In this document: piece by piece, positions 1 through 5,223 of the stretch | How the letters are laid out: every line of letters starts with the position of its first letter | How positions within the stretch are numbered: position 1 is the first letter of the stretch | NCBI GenBank assembly: GCA_022791475.1 | Contig: JAAVZD010000008.1 | Coordinates: forward strand, 1-7,701 | DNA: 7,701 nucleotides | Direction: 5' to 3' | Source: Clostridia bacterium | GTDB lineage: Bacteria; Bacillota_A; Clostridia; TANB77; CAG-508 | Notes under the pieces: model-generated | The model's input: the letters and a program-made list of their open reading frames with translations, nothing else | What the model was told of the DNA's origin: nothing | Databases searched by the model: none | Position numbers and translations under genes: made by a program

Positions 1-105
1 TCCATTAAGATTATAAACTTGATCTACACATTTTCTAAAATTTTCTTGTATTTCAATTAGTTCATAAGAACTATCTTCAAATACCCTTTTCATAATATCA
101 AGCAT
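1..105 (-). CDS. Unrecognised partial reading frame, cut by left edge
   Basis: An open frame on the minus strand begins at an ATG (103-105) and stays open for 35 codons to the window edge. It reads MLDIMKRVFEDSSYELIEIQ and continues in the same charged, helical style. It can be extended upstream by a few codons to a TAA at about 133-135, which overlaps the integrase remnant on the other strand. I see no convincing ribosome-binding site before the ATG, and I do not recognise the family. It may be a truncated gene left when the neighbouring integrase lost its N-terminus, or simply a chance open frame in AT-rich DNA. Confidence 0.3.
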   Translation of the reverse strand, partial: MLDIMKRVFEDSSYELIEIQENFRKCVDQVYNLNG

Positions 106-110
106 TTTCT

Positions 111-1073
111 TTTCTAAAGTGGCTAAAGATAATTAGGTCATCTGTTGAAGAAACAACTTATTGTGGTTATGAAAAATTAATAAATGGAAGAATGACAACT
201 TATTTTGAAAATAAAAAAGTAATATTACAAAATATAAAAGCACAAGATATTTAAGACTTCTACCAGTATTTAATTGACAATAGACTTTCTGGGAATACTG
301 TTAAACATTATCATGCAAATATTAGAAAGGCTTTACAATATGCAGTAAAAACAGATGTAATTATTTCTAATCCTGCTGATAAAGTAGAATTACCAAAAAT
401 TGTTCCATATAATGCAAAGCATTATACAAGTGAAGAAATATTAAAACTCTTAAAAACAATTGAAAATACAAAACTAGAAACACCAATTATTTTAAGTTGT
501 TTTTATGGATTAAGAAGAAGTGAAGTTGTTGGTTTAAAATGGAGTGCAATAGACTTTACAAATAAAACTATACTAATAAATCATACAGTAACACAAATAA
601 GTTCTAATCATTCTAATAAGTTAGTAAAAAAAGATAAAACTAAAACAAAATCTAGCACAAGAACTTTGCCTTTGTTACCAGTAGTTGAAAACTACTTATT
701 AGAACTAAAAGAAAAACAAGAACAAAATAAAATAATTTGTGGTAATAGTTATAATCAAGAATATTTAGATTATATATGTGTAGATAATATGGGAACTTTA
801 TTAAATCCCGATTATGTATCACATGCTTTTACAAAATTATTAAAAAAGAATGGTTTAAGAATAATTCGTTTTCACGATTTAAGACATACTTGTGCAAGTT
901 TATTACTTGCTGAAGGAATCAATATGAAACAAATTCAAGTATGGCTAGGACATTCTAATTATAACACTACTGCGAATATTTATGCACATTTAGATAGTAG
1001 TAGTATGGAACAAAGTGGTATTGCAATATCTAATATACTTTCTATAAAGAATGAAAAAGAAGTAGTCGCCTAA
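111..1073 (+). pseudogene. Tyrosine recombinase (Tn916/phage-type integrase) remnant, N-truncated with in-frame stop
   Basis: This is a site-specific tyrosine recombinase that would integrate and excise a mobile element. One frame can be read from about 111 (FLKWLKIIRSSVEETTYCGY) to the TAA at 1071-1073, about 320 codons, interrupted only by a TAA at 252-254. The first part matches the SAM-like core-binding domain. The catalytic domain keeps every signature: box I Arg in GLRRSE (codon 513-515), a Lys-rich beta hairpin (KKDKTKTKSSTRTLP), HDLRH (873-887), LGHS (His at 951-953) and the nucleophile Tyr in TTANIYAHL (981-983). Family members usually have 370-400 residues, so roughly the first 60, the arm-binding domain, are missing. 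No start codon or ribosome-binding site is visible, and upstream of 111 the frame soon meets a stop. The gene ends 82 bp from the 3' end of tRNA-Phe, the classic position for an integrase that uses a tRNA as its target. It is probably inactive. Confidence 0.85.
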
Positions 1074-1117
1074 AAACTACTCCAATTTCAAATTTTTTAG
1101 ATATTTTTTTAGATGTT

Positions 1118-1151
1118 ACAGAAAACTTGGTAATTTTCTGTTCGCTTTTTT
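1118..1151 (+). terminator. Rho-independent terminator after the integrase
   Basis: An 8-bp perfect stem, ACAGAAAA (1118-1125) with TTTTCTGT (1134-1141), has an 8-base loop and is followed by TCGC and six T residues (1146-1151). The T-tract lies on the plus strand, so it would end transcription of the integrase before it runs antisense into the tRNA genes. Confidence 0.65.
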
Positions 1152-1154
1152 GTT

Positions 1155-1230
1155 TGGTGCCTTCACCTGGAATCGAACCAGGGACACAAGGATTTTCAGT
1201 CCTTTGCTCTACCAACTGAGCTATAAAGGC
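1155..1230 (-). tRNA. tRNA-Phe (anticodon GAA)
   Basis: A complete 76-base cloverleaf including an encoded CCA. The acceptor stem pairs GCCTTTA with TGAAGGC and the discriminator is A. The D-arm is GCTC/GAGC, the anticodon loop is CTGAAAA with anticodon GAA, and the T-arm carries GGTTCGATTCC. Its 3' end faces the integrase remnant, which suggests it served as the island's attachment site. It lies 278 bp downstream of tRNA-Asp, so co-transcription is uncertain. No T-rich terminator is evident beyond its 3' end on this strand. Confidence 0.96.
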
Positions 1231-1508
1231 ATATATGCAAATTATTGATTTTCTATCTTTAATTTACTATCTAAATTATTAAACATATTTTTATTACTTA
1301 TGCTAATCTGTAATCTATTATAAGAAAGGCATTTTGCTTAGCCATTTTTTGGAGTATGTGCGAAATACATACCACTCACTTTGCTTTGGAAGACTACGGT
1401 AGCATAACCTTATTGTATTGGAAATTTTCAATTTTCTTTTTTATTGCTTACGCTTGCTAACCTACAAGATATTAATAAAAAAGTTGATTTTTCCTATACA
1501 ATAAAAAA
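1231..1508. other. Non-coding spacer between tRNA-Phe and tRNA-Asp
   Basis: These 278 bases hold no convincing open frame, tRNA or rRNA piece. The middle (about 1325-1420) is less AT-rich than its surroundings and contains short inverted motifs, such as GTATGT/ACATAC at about 1354-1372, but nothing strong enough to name. I also see no clear promoter for tRNA-Phe. The spacer could be the scar of a lost tRNA or of an earlier insertion. Confidence 0.4.
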
Positions 1509-1585
1509 TGGCGACCTGGAACGGGCTCGAACCGTCGACCTCTAGCGTGACAGGCTAGCGTTCTAACCAACTGAACTACCAGGCC
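1509..1585 (-). tRNA. tRNA-Asp (anticodon GTC)
   Basis: A complete 77-base cloverleaf with encoded CCA. The acceptor stem pairs GGCCTGG with CCAGGTC (one G-U) and the discriminator is G. The anticodon stem is CTAGC/GCTAG, with loop CTGTCAC giving anticodon GTC. The T-arm contains GGTTCGAGCCC. Only 7 bases separate it from tRNA-Val upstream, so the two are almost certainly processed from one transcript. Confidence 0.97.
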
Positions 1586-1592
1586 GTAAAAA

Positions 1593-1668
1593 TGGTGGTC
1601 GCTATAGGGCTCGAACCTATGACCCCCTGCTTGTAAGGCAGATGCTCTCCCAGCTGAGCTAAGCGACC
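1593..1668 (-). tRNA. tRNA-Val (anticodon TAC)
   Basis: A complete 76-base cloverleaf with encoded CCA. The acceptor stem pairs GGTCGCT with AGCGACC and the discriminator is A. The D-arm is GCTC/GAGC and the anticodon loop CTTACAA gives anticodon TAC. The T-arm is intact with GGTTCGAGCCC. It is the first tRNA of the group, about 23 bases downstream of a strong promoter's -10 box. Confidence 0.97.
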
Positions 1669-1690
1669 GTCTATCTTTCCGACATTGCTT

Positions 1691-1719
1691 AGTATACTAA
1701 ATTTTGATACAGTTGTCAA
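1691..1719 (-). promoter_or_regulatory. Sigma-A promoter of the tRNA-Val/Asp operon
   Basis: Read on the minus strand: -35 TTGACA (1714-1719), exactly 17 bases of spacer, -10 TATACT (1691-1696). This near-consensus pair sits just upstream of the first tRNA, as expected for a highly expressed stable-RNA operon. Confidence 0.88.
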
Positions 1720-1782
1720 TACTTATTTTCTATTTTTTTATTTTTTTGCTTTTTATTTTTTATTTTTTTGTTTTTTTAAGAA

Positions 1783-1822
1783 GAAAACGCCTATTTTTAA
1801 TGTTAATATTTTAATAGGCGTT
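1783..1822 (-). terminator. Minus-strand terminator downstream of the spo0A remnant
   Basis: A 9-10 bp stem, AACGCCTAT (1786-1794) with ATAGGCGTT (1814-1822), has an A/T-rich loop. On the minus strand it is followed by TTTTCTTCTT. It lies 136 bp past the spo0A stop codon and before the tRNA promoter, so it separates the two transcription units. It may be the original spo0A terminator. Confidence 0.7.
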
Positions 1823-1957
1823 AAACTATTTTATATATTATAAAAAACTCTATTTAACATTACTGTCACTACCATTTTGTTTTTCAATCTAAAAAACATC
1901 CATCATGATTAAAATATAAATTTCTATTTTTCGTAAATTTATTTAAATATTTATCTT

Positions 1958-2167
1958 TTATGCACTCTTTAGTTCAAGTCTTAATTTATCAGCTATCATT
2001 GCAATAAATTCTGAATTGGTTGGCTTGCCTTTTGCTGCTGATACTGTATATCCAAATATGTTTTCTACTGCTTCTTGTTGTCCTCTTCCCCAAGCTACTT
2101 CTATTGCATGACGTATTGCTCTTTCTACTCTTGATGGAGTTTTTGAATATAAAATTAATATGCTTTT
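1958..2167 (-). pseudogene. spo0A: spo0A remnant: C-terminal DNA-binding tail only
   Basis: Spo0A is the response regulator that commits endospore formers to sporulation, and its C-terminal domain binds 0A boxes. On the minus strand, codons from about 2143 down to the TAA at 1958-1960 encode 61 residues beginning [18 protein letters not shown] and including [20 protein letters not shown], ending LRLELKSA. This is the most conserved part of the family, covering the recognition helix and the final helices. Upstream the frame loses resemblance at about 2144-2150 and meets a TAA at 2168-2170. The receiver domain, the linker and the first part of the effector domain are absent, so only about a quarter of the usual 260-270 residues remains. 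There is no start codon or ribosome-binding site. It could be the severed 3' half of the host gene, with the 5' half elsewhere, or a copy carried by an element. Confidence 0.88.
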
Positions 2168-2185
2168 TTAGTCGATTTTTTTAAT

Positions 2186-2272
2186 GTTTATTGGTATAGT
2201 TACCTTTTATTTATTGACTTATATATATGATACCACTTTTATATTATTAGTCAATATGTAGGACCAATAAAC
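2186..2272. repeat. Nested inverted repeat beside the spo0A break point
   Basis: The outer arms are a perfect 10-bp pair, GTTTATTGGT (2186-2195) and ACCAATAAAC (2263-2272). The inner arms are a perfect 8-bp pair, TATTGACT (2212-2219) and AGTCAATA (2249-2256). The arms are not evenly offset (16 and 6 bases between outer and inner), so the whole is an imperfect dyad of 87 bp. No T-tract follows on either side, so it is not a standard terminator. It fits between the stop codon of the minus-strand cassette and the truncated spo0A tail. Confidence 0.6.
2227..2254 (-). promoter_or_regulatory. Promoter-like pair inside the nested inverted repeat
   Basis: On the minus strand, TTGACT (2249-2254), a 16-base spacer and TATCAT (2227-2232) form a plausible sigma-A promoter reading toward the spo0A remnant. 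The -35 box overlaps the inner arm of the inverted repeat. No intact gene lies directly downstream, so it may be a relic. Confidence 0.35.
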
Positions 2273-2279
2273 TACTTAA

Positions 2280-2954
2280 TTATTCATCTAAAAATTTAAT
2301 TTTGTATATTATTTCTTCTATTTCCTTCTTTTTTAGTTGATCAATTACATATATTTTCTTTGATTGATTCCATACAAACCCAAATGTTTTTAAAAGCACT
2401 TTTGCTTCTTCTGGACTAATATCTAGTTTTTTAGCTAATTCATGATGATTCCAATATTCTCTCTTATATAAGCATTCCATCATTTCATGTGGTAGTGGCT
2501 CTTTCTTATTAAATTTCGATTTGATTAATTCTATAAATCCCATTGCCCCACCTATTGTACTAATTACTTCTATAGCCTGCCAAGCAATTTTCCATAATTT
2601 TAACCATTCCATTACATCTGGTCCACCCGCTTGTGGAAATCCATACTCTACTTCTATCATATTATTTTCTATCTTATGCGTTTCTAAAAATTCACTTAAT
2701 AAAGTTTCATCGATATTAGAACAAAATTCTATCTTTCCATTGCTCTTAATAATATATGGCAATTTATTATTAGAGAATCTAAAATATCCTAATTTGTAAT
2801 ATTGATCAAATGTTATTCCAGACATTGGTGCTCCTATTTTATCTCTAATTTCTTTTAGTAAAGTCCTTTCAGGTTCATATTCTATCTCTATTACTTTAGA
2901 TTCATAGTTTTTATTATTATAATTTTCCATTACATTTACTGCTAATACTGTCAT
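2280..2954 (-). CDS. Unrecognised protein with glycine/hydrophobic central segment and C-terminal HTH-like region
   Basis: A 224-residue protein that I cannot assign to a family. Residues 1-100 look like a mixed alpha/beta domain (IEIEYEPERTLLKEI, YFRFSNNKLPYII). At 101-113 comes IEVEYGFPQAGGPD, then an amphipathic to hydrophobic stretch rich in Trp and Gly (115-144) that could dip into a membrane or form a helical hairpin. Residues 171-205 (HELAKKLDISPEEAKVLLKT, then FGFVWNQSKKIYVI) look like a winged helix-turn-helix. The C-terminus is charged. The start at 2954 follows GAGGAGAAGG, with the nearest Shine-Dalgarno match 10-14 bases away, a rather long spacing. It lies 28 bp behind the membrane-protein gene on the same strand, so the two should form an operon. 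Its function is unknown. A membrane-linked sensor, effector or regulator working with the upstream protein is only an inference. Confidence 0.75.
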   Translation of the reverse strand: MTVLAVNVMENYNNKNYESKVIEIEYEPERTLLKEIRDKIGAPMSGITFDQYYKLGYFRFSNNKLPYIIKSNGKIEFCSNIDETLLSEFLETHKIENNMIEVEYGFPQAGGPDVMEWLKLWKIAWQAIEVISTIGGAMGFIELIKSKFNKKEPLPHEMMECLYKREYWNHHELAKKLDISPEEAKVLLKTFGFVWNQSKKIYVIDQLKKKEIEEIIYKIKFLDE

Positions 2955-2982
2955 ACTTAGTTTACCTTCTCCTCGTTATTCT

Positions 2983-3510
2983 TTATACTATCTTTATAGC
3001 TTGTAAAATTTGTATTATTATTAATACCATTCCCGCTATCTCTGAAAATATTAGTACAACATCTTTTACAACACTCATATCATGTTTTTCTTCTTTTTTA
3101 CTGTTTTTTCTTAATTTGGTTATAGAATATCCTATTTCAATTATACCTCTTGTCACTCCATATAGACCTATAACTAAAATAAAAAATCCAATTACATTTC
3201 CAATCCAATGTTTAAATATATAATATACAACCGCCCATATTATAATCATTACTATTCCCATGCTTAAATTATCAGTTCCACTAATTCTTCTTTTCTTATT
3301 GATTTTTGAGACTTCTGTCCAAAATCCTAAACAACCAATTACTATAAAAGTCCATTGTATTATATTTGCTACTATTTGATTTCCAAAATAATCTTTATTA
3401 AATATTAAAAATATTCCTACTCCTATAAAAGTTATCACTAATGAAAAGCCACTTATGGTACTATCTATTTCTTCTGAAAATATAATCTTTTTTTCACTAT
3501 TTTTATCCAT
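2983..3510 (-). CDS. Unrecognised integral membrane protein (about five segments)
   Basis: A 175-residue protein with hydrophobic segments at about 19-38, 46-66, 84-100, 103-123 and 150-172, separated by short Lys/Arg-rich loops (KINKKRR at 69-75, KLRKNSKKEEKH at 132-143). It has no cleavable signal peptide, catalytic motif or recognisable family signature. The start is well supported by AGAGGAG six bases before the ATG. It is the first gene of a two-gene minus-strand unit with the HTH-containing protein that follows. An extended -10 promoter lies about 65 bp upstream. Small membrane proteins paired with a soluble partner on mobile DNA are often exclusion, immunity or toxin-type cargo, but nothing in the sequence proves this. 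Confidence 0.78.
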   Translation of the reverse strand: MDKNSEKKIIFSEEIDSTISGFSLVITFIGVGIFLIFNKDYFGNQIVANIIQWTFIVIGCLGFWTEVSKINKKRRISGTDNLSMGIVMIIIWAVVYYIFKHWIGNVIGFFILVIGLYGVTRGIIEIGYSITKLRKNSKKEEKHDMSVVKDVVLIFSEIAGMVLIIIQILQAIKIV

Positions 3511-3575
3511 TTACTACTCCTCTTTATTTTTATTTATTAACTTATATTTCATACGCTATCCTGATTCTGTTATGC

Positions 3576-3604
3576 ACTATATCACATTTTGTCATATTTT
3601 GGAA
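3576..3604 (-). promoter_or_regulatory. Extended -10 promoter of the membrane/HTH cassette
   Basis: On the minus strand, TGATATAGT (3576-3584) is an extended -10 element (TG, one base, TATAGT). A weak -35 candidate, TTCCAA, lies 17 bases upstream at about 3599-3604. It is about 65 bp from the start codon of the membrane protein, and no other promoter is apparent between this and the RHH gene's terminator. Confidence 0.5.
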
Positions 3605-3654
3605 GAGGTGTTTTTTTCGAATATTGTCGTTTCAAGCTTTATAGCTATTTTCTC

Positions 3655-3704
3655 CGTAAAAATACCTACCTCGCCCTATTAGACATAAGGTATGGTAGGT
3701 ATTT
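3655..3704 (-). terminator. Minus-strand terminator after the RHH gene
   Basis: An 11-bp perfect stem, AAATACCTACC (3660-3670) with GGTAGGTATTT (3694-3704), has a 23-base loop. On the minus strand the stem runs into TTTTTACGG, a short U-tract. It ends the RHH transcript 38 bp past its stop codon and insulates the membrane/HTH cassette. The plus-strand flank lacks a T-run. Confidence 0.6.
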
Positions 3705-3742
3705 GCATGATGGTCATTATTAAATTTCAAAAACAAAAAGGC

Positions 3743-3919
3743 TTATTCTTTATTATCTAAGGCATAACGAATACAGCTTATAATCAAAGAATTCATACTA
3801 ATATCATTTTCTTGTGCTGTTTGAGCTATTTCTTCATACATTTCTGGTGTTACTCTAATAGGAATCCTCACATTTGTATTCTTTTGTTTTTCTATTTTAA
3901 ATTTTTTACTTTCTGACAT
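3743..3919 (-). CDS. Small ribbon-helix-helix (Arc/CopG-type) regulator
   Basis: A 58-residue protein. After a Lys-rich N-terminal tail (1-13), residues 15-24 (TNVRIPIRVT) give the alternating beta strand that in this family pairs with a second subunit and enters the major groove. PEMYEEIAQTAQENDISMNS (25-44) then gives helix 1 and the turn with the usual Ser/Asn before helix 2, and LIISCIRYALDN (45-56) forms helix 2. The arrangement and length are typical of HicB-tail/Arc/CopG-like repressors. GAGGTGAGG ends three bases before the ATG, a close but acceptable spacing. The promoter has a perfect TTGACA box. The gene is divergent from the lipoprotein, with a 13-bp dyad in the shared promoter region that it might bind. 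No adjacent toxin is visible, so a copy-number or transfer regulator is as likely as an antitoxin. Confidence 0.85.
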   Translation of the reverse strand: MSESKKFKIEKQKNTNVRIPIRVTPEMYEEIAQTAQENDISMNSLIISCIRYALDNKE

Positions 3920-3951
3920 TTCCTCACCTCAAAATTTATACTTTTCTTTTA

Positions 3952-3980
3952 ATGTAAATTTTATTAAAAAATTGTGTCAA
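3952..3980 (-). promoter_or_regulatory. Promoter of the RHH regulator
   Basis: On the minus strand, a perfect -35 TTGACA (3975-3980), 17 bases, and a weak -10 TTACAT (3952-3957). It lies 33 bp before the RHH start codon. A poor -10 with a perfect -35 is consistent with a moderate, autoregulated promoter. Confidence 0.55.
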
Positions 3981-3986
3981 AAAATA

Positions 3987-4016
3987 TTGCCAAATTTTGG
4001 CGTCATGTTATATAAT
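3987..4016 (+). promoter_or_regulatory. Lipoprotein-operon promoter with overlapping dyad operator
   Basis: -35 TTGCCA (3987-3992), an 18-base spacer, and a consensus -10 TATAAT (4011-4016), 34 bp before the lipoprotein start codon. A 13-bp dyad, GCCAAA-T-TTTGGC (3989-4001), overlaps the -35 box. It begins 9 bases from the -35 of the divergent RHH promoter, so one bound protein could affect both directions. Confidence 0.65.
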
Positions 4017-4049
4017 ATGTTCATATTAATTTTAAGGGGGGAATTTTAT

Positions 4050-4460
4050 ATGTTAAATACAGCAAAACTATTTTTTAAATTAAGTACTTTAATTATTATT
4101 CTTATTAGCACAATTTTTATCCTAACGGGGTGTTCAGGAGTAGCTATAACTTCTAATGGCAGTATAACAACTATTAATTCTAGCGATTTTGAACTTATAA
4201 AAAGTGAAACAGTTGGAAGTCGTAGTAGCGATGGAACTTATAAAATAACTGGAAAAATAAGACAAAAAGTTGAAGGTAGTTATACAGGAATAGCTCCATC
4301 TTTTATCCTATTAGATAAGTATGGAAAAAAGGTAAGAGAAACAACAGGACTATCGAGTTCAAATTATGAAGGAAATAATGTATGGTCTTTTACTGTATAT
4401 GGCAATGATGCAGATGGTGTTGTTGTCAACTACCAAATGAACTATTGTTATGGATATTAA
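4050..4460 (+). CDS. Surface lipoprotein with FxLyD-like domain
   Basis: A 136-residue predicted lipoprotein. The N-terminus is MLNTAKLFFK followed by a hydrophobic core, and a lipobox LTGC places the lipidated Cys at residue 28. The mature part is a small beta-rich domain. The stretch YKITGKIRQKVEGSYTG followed by FILLDKYGKKV (85-95) resembles the FxLyD-type immunoglobulin-like repeat common in Firmicute lipoproteins, where Phe-x-Leu-x-Asp and a following Gly are conserved. That match is by eye only. I chose the ATG at 4050 because AAGGGGGG lies eight bases upstream and the signal peptide starts there. An upstream in-frame start at 3972 would overlap the promoter. The next gene begins 36 bp downstream, so they are probably co-transcribed. 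It acts on the outer face of the membrane; the ligand is unknown. Confidence 0.82.
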   Translation: MLNTAKLFFKLSTLIIILISTIFILTGCSGVAITSNGSITTINSSDFELIKSETVGSRSSDGTYKITGKIRQKVEGSYTGIAPSFILLDKYGKKVRETTGLSSSNYEGNNVWSFTVYGNDADGVVVNYQMNYCYGY

Positions 4461-4496
4461 AAAATAATTAGTAAGAAATAAAAAGGAGGATTTTAC

Positions 4497-5102
4497 ATGG
4501 AAAAAAAATCAAATAAAAAGTTGAATATAATGATAATTATACTTATAATAATCGCTATAAGTATTGTTACATACGAATTTTATCATAATAATAGAACAAC
4601 ATCTTCTACATTATCTAATTCAAATTCTAAACCTAAAAGTGTTTCTACCTCTTCAACTGTGAAACAAGAAACTGCTGAAGAGAAAGCTGCTCGAGAGCAA
4701 AGAGAAAAAGAGGCACGAGAACAAGCTGAAAGACAGAAACAAGAAGATGAACAAAATTATAAAAATGCATGCAAAACTTATACTTATAAGGAATTAGCAA
4801 GAAATCCAAATAATTATACTGGTAAAAAAGTTAAATTCACTGGTCAAGTAATTCAAATACAAGAAGATTTTTTAAATAGTATTATGCTAAGAGTAAATGT
4901 TACAAAAGATAAATATGATTTTTGGGATGACACAATTTACGTTGAATATACCTATTCATCTAGCAATGAAAGTAAAATACTCGAAGATGACATCATTACA
5001 CTATATGGAGATTTTGAAGGCGAAAAAACTTATACTACCGTTTTAGGTTCGAGTGTAACCATACCGAGTGTTAGTGCTAAGTATATCACTATAAATGAAT
5101 AA
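4497..5102 (+). CDS. Membrane-anchored protein with coiled coil and OB-like extracellular domain
   Basis: A 201-residue protein. A Lys-rich start is followed by one transmembrane anchor (about 9-26), so the rest should lie outside the cell. Next is a Ser/Thr/Asn-rich linker (34-56), then a strongly charged coiled-coil segment (58-86, rich in EKAAREQREKE-type heptads). The C-terminal domain (about 89-201) begins YKNACKTYTYKELARNPNNY and continues TGKKVKFTGQVIQIQ. This 'tolerate a component, then a beta-barrel' style resembles the OB-fold domain found in many Firmicute exported proteins of unknown role. A strong ribosome-binding site (AAGGAGGA) is six bases before the ATG. With the lipoprotein it forms a two-gene envelope operon closed by the terminator at 5171-5208. 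It could be host-surface or exclusion cargo; the sequence does not decide. Confidence 0.82.
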   Translation: MEKKSNKKLNIMIIILIIIAISIVTYEFYHNNRTTSSTLSNSNSKPKSVSTSSTVKQETAEEKAAREQREKEAREQAERQKQEDEQNYKNACKTYTYKELARNPNNYTGKKVKFTGQVIQIQEDFLNSIMLRVNVTKDKYDFWDDTIYVEYTYSSSNESKILEDDIITLYGDFEGEKTYTTVLGSSVTIPSVSAKYITINE

Positions 5103-5170
5103 TTCTTAAATAGTCTATTTGCTTAATTCTCGCGCATTATAAAATGTATATTAAAATAACCTATTATAAG

Positions 5171-5208
5171 GCATTGTAATTAATTTTACAGTGCTTTTTT
5201 TATTTTTT
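5171..5208 (+). terminator. Rho-independent terminator of the lipoprotein operon
   Basis: Stem GCATTGTAA (5171-5179) with TTACAGTGC (5186-5194), one G-U pair, a 6-base loop, then TTTTTTTATTTTTT. It lies 68 bp after the stop codon of the OB-like protein and separates that operon from the repeat array. Confidence 0.82.
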
Positions 5209-5223
5209 CAAATTATTTTTTCA

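Noticed and set aside
666..1073. Independent 135-residue integrase starting at TTG 666
   Set aside because: The frame continues upstream to 255 and, past one TAA, to about 111 with clear integrase sequence including the box I Arg. The short version would lack essential catalytic residues.
1231..1508. Hidden 5S rRNA or decayed tRNA between tRNA-Phe and tRNA-Asp
   Set aside because: I found no T-arm, anticodon stem or 5S core motif on either strand; the short inverted words are too weak.
2521..2799. Plus-strand 92-codon open frame
   Set aside because: It lies wholly antisense to the 224-residue protein, has no ribosome-binding site, and its composition looks like a reverse reading of that gene.
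3455..3682. Plus-strand 75-codon open frame
   Set aside because: It overlaps the start and promoter of the minus-strand membrane protein and ends in the terminator stem. It has no ribosome-binding site, so it is taken as a shadow.
3660..3704. Plus-strand terminator or riboswitch leader
   Set aside because: No T-run follows on the plus strand and there is no gene to control in that direction. The U-tract is on the minus strand.
3972..4049. Longer N-terminus for the lipoprotein
   Set aside because: It would run through the promoter and dyad. The ATG at 4050 has AAGGGGGG upstream and begins a proper lipoprotein signal peptide.
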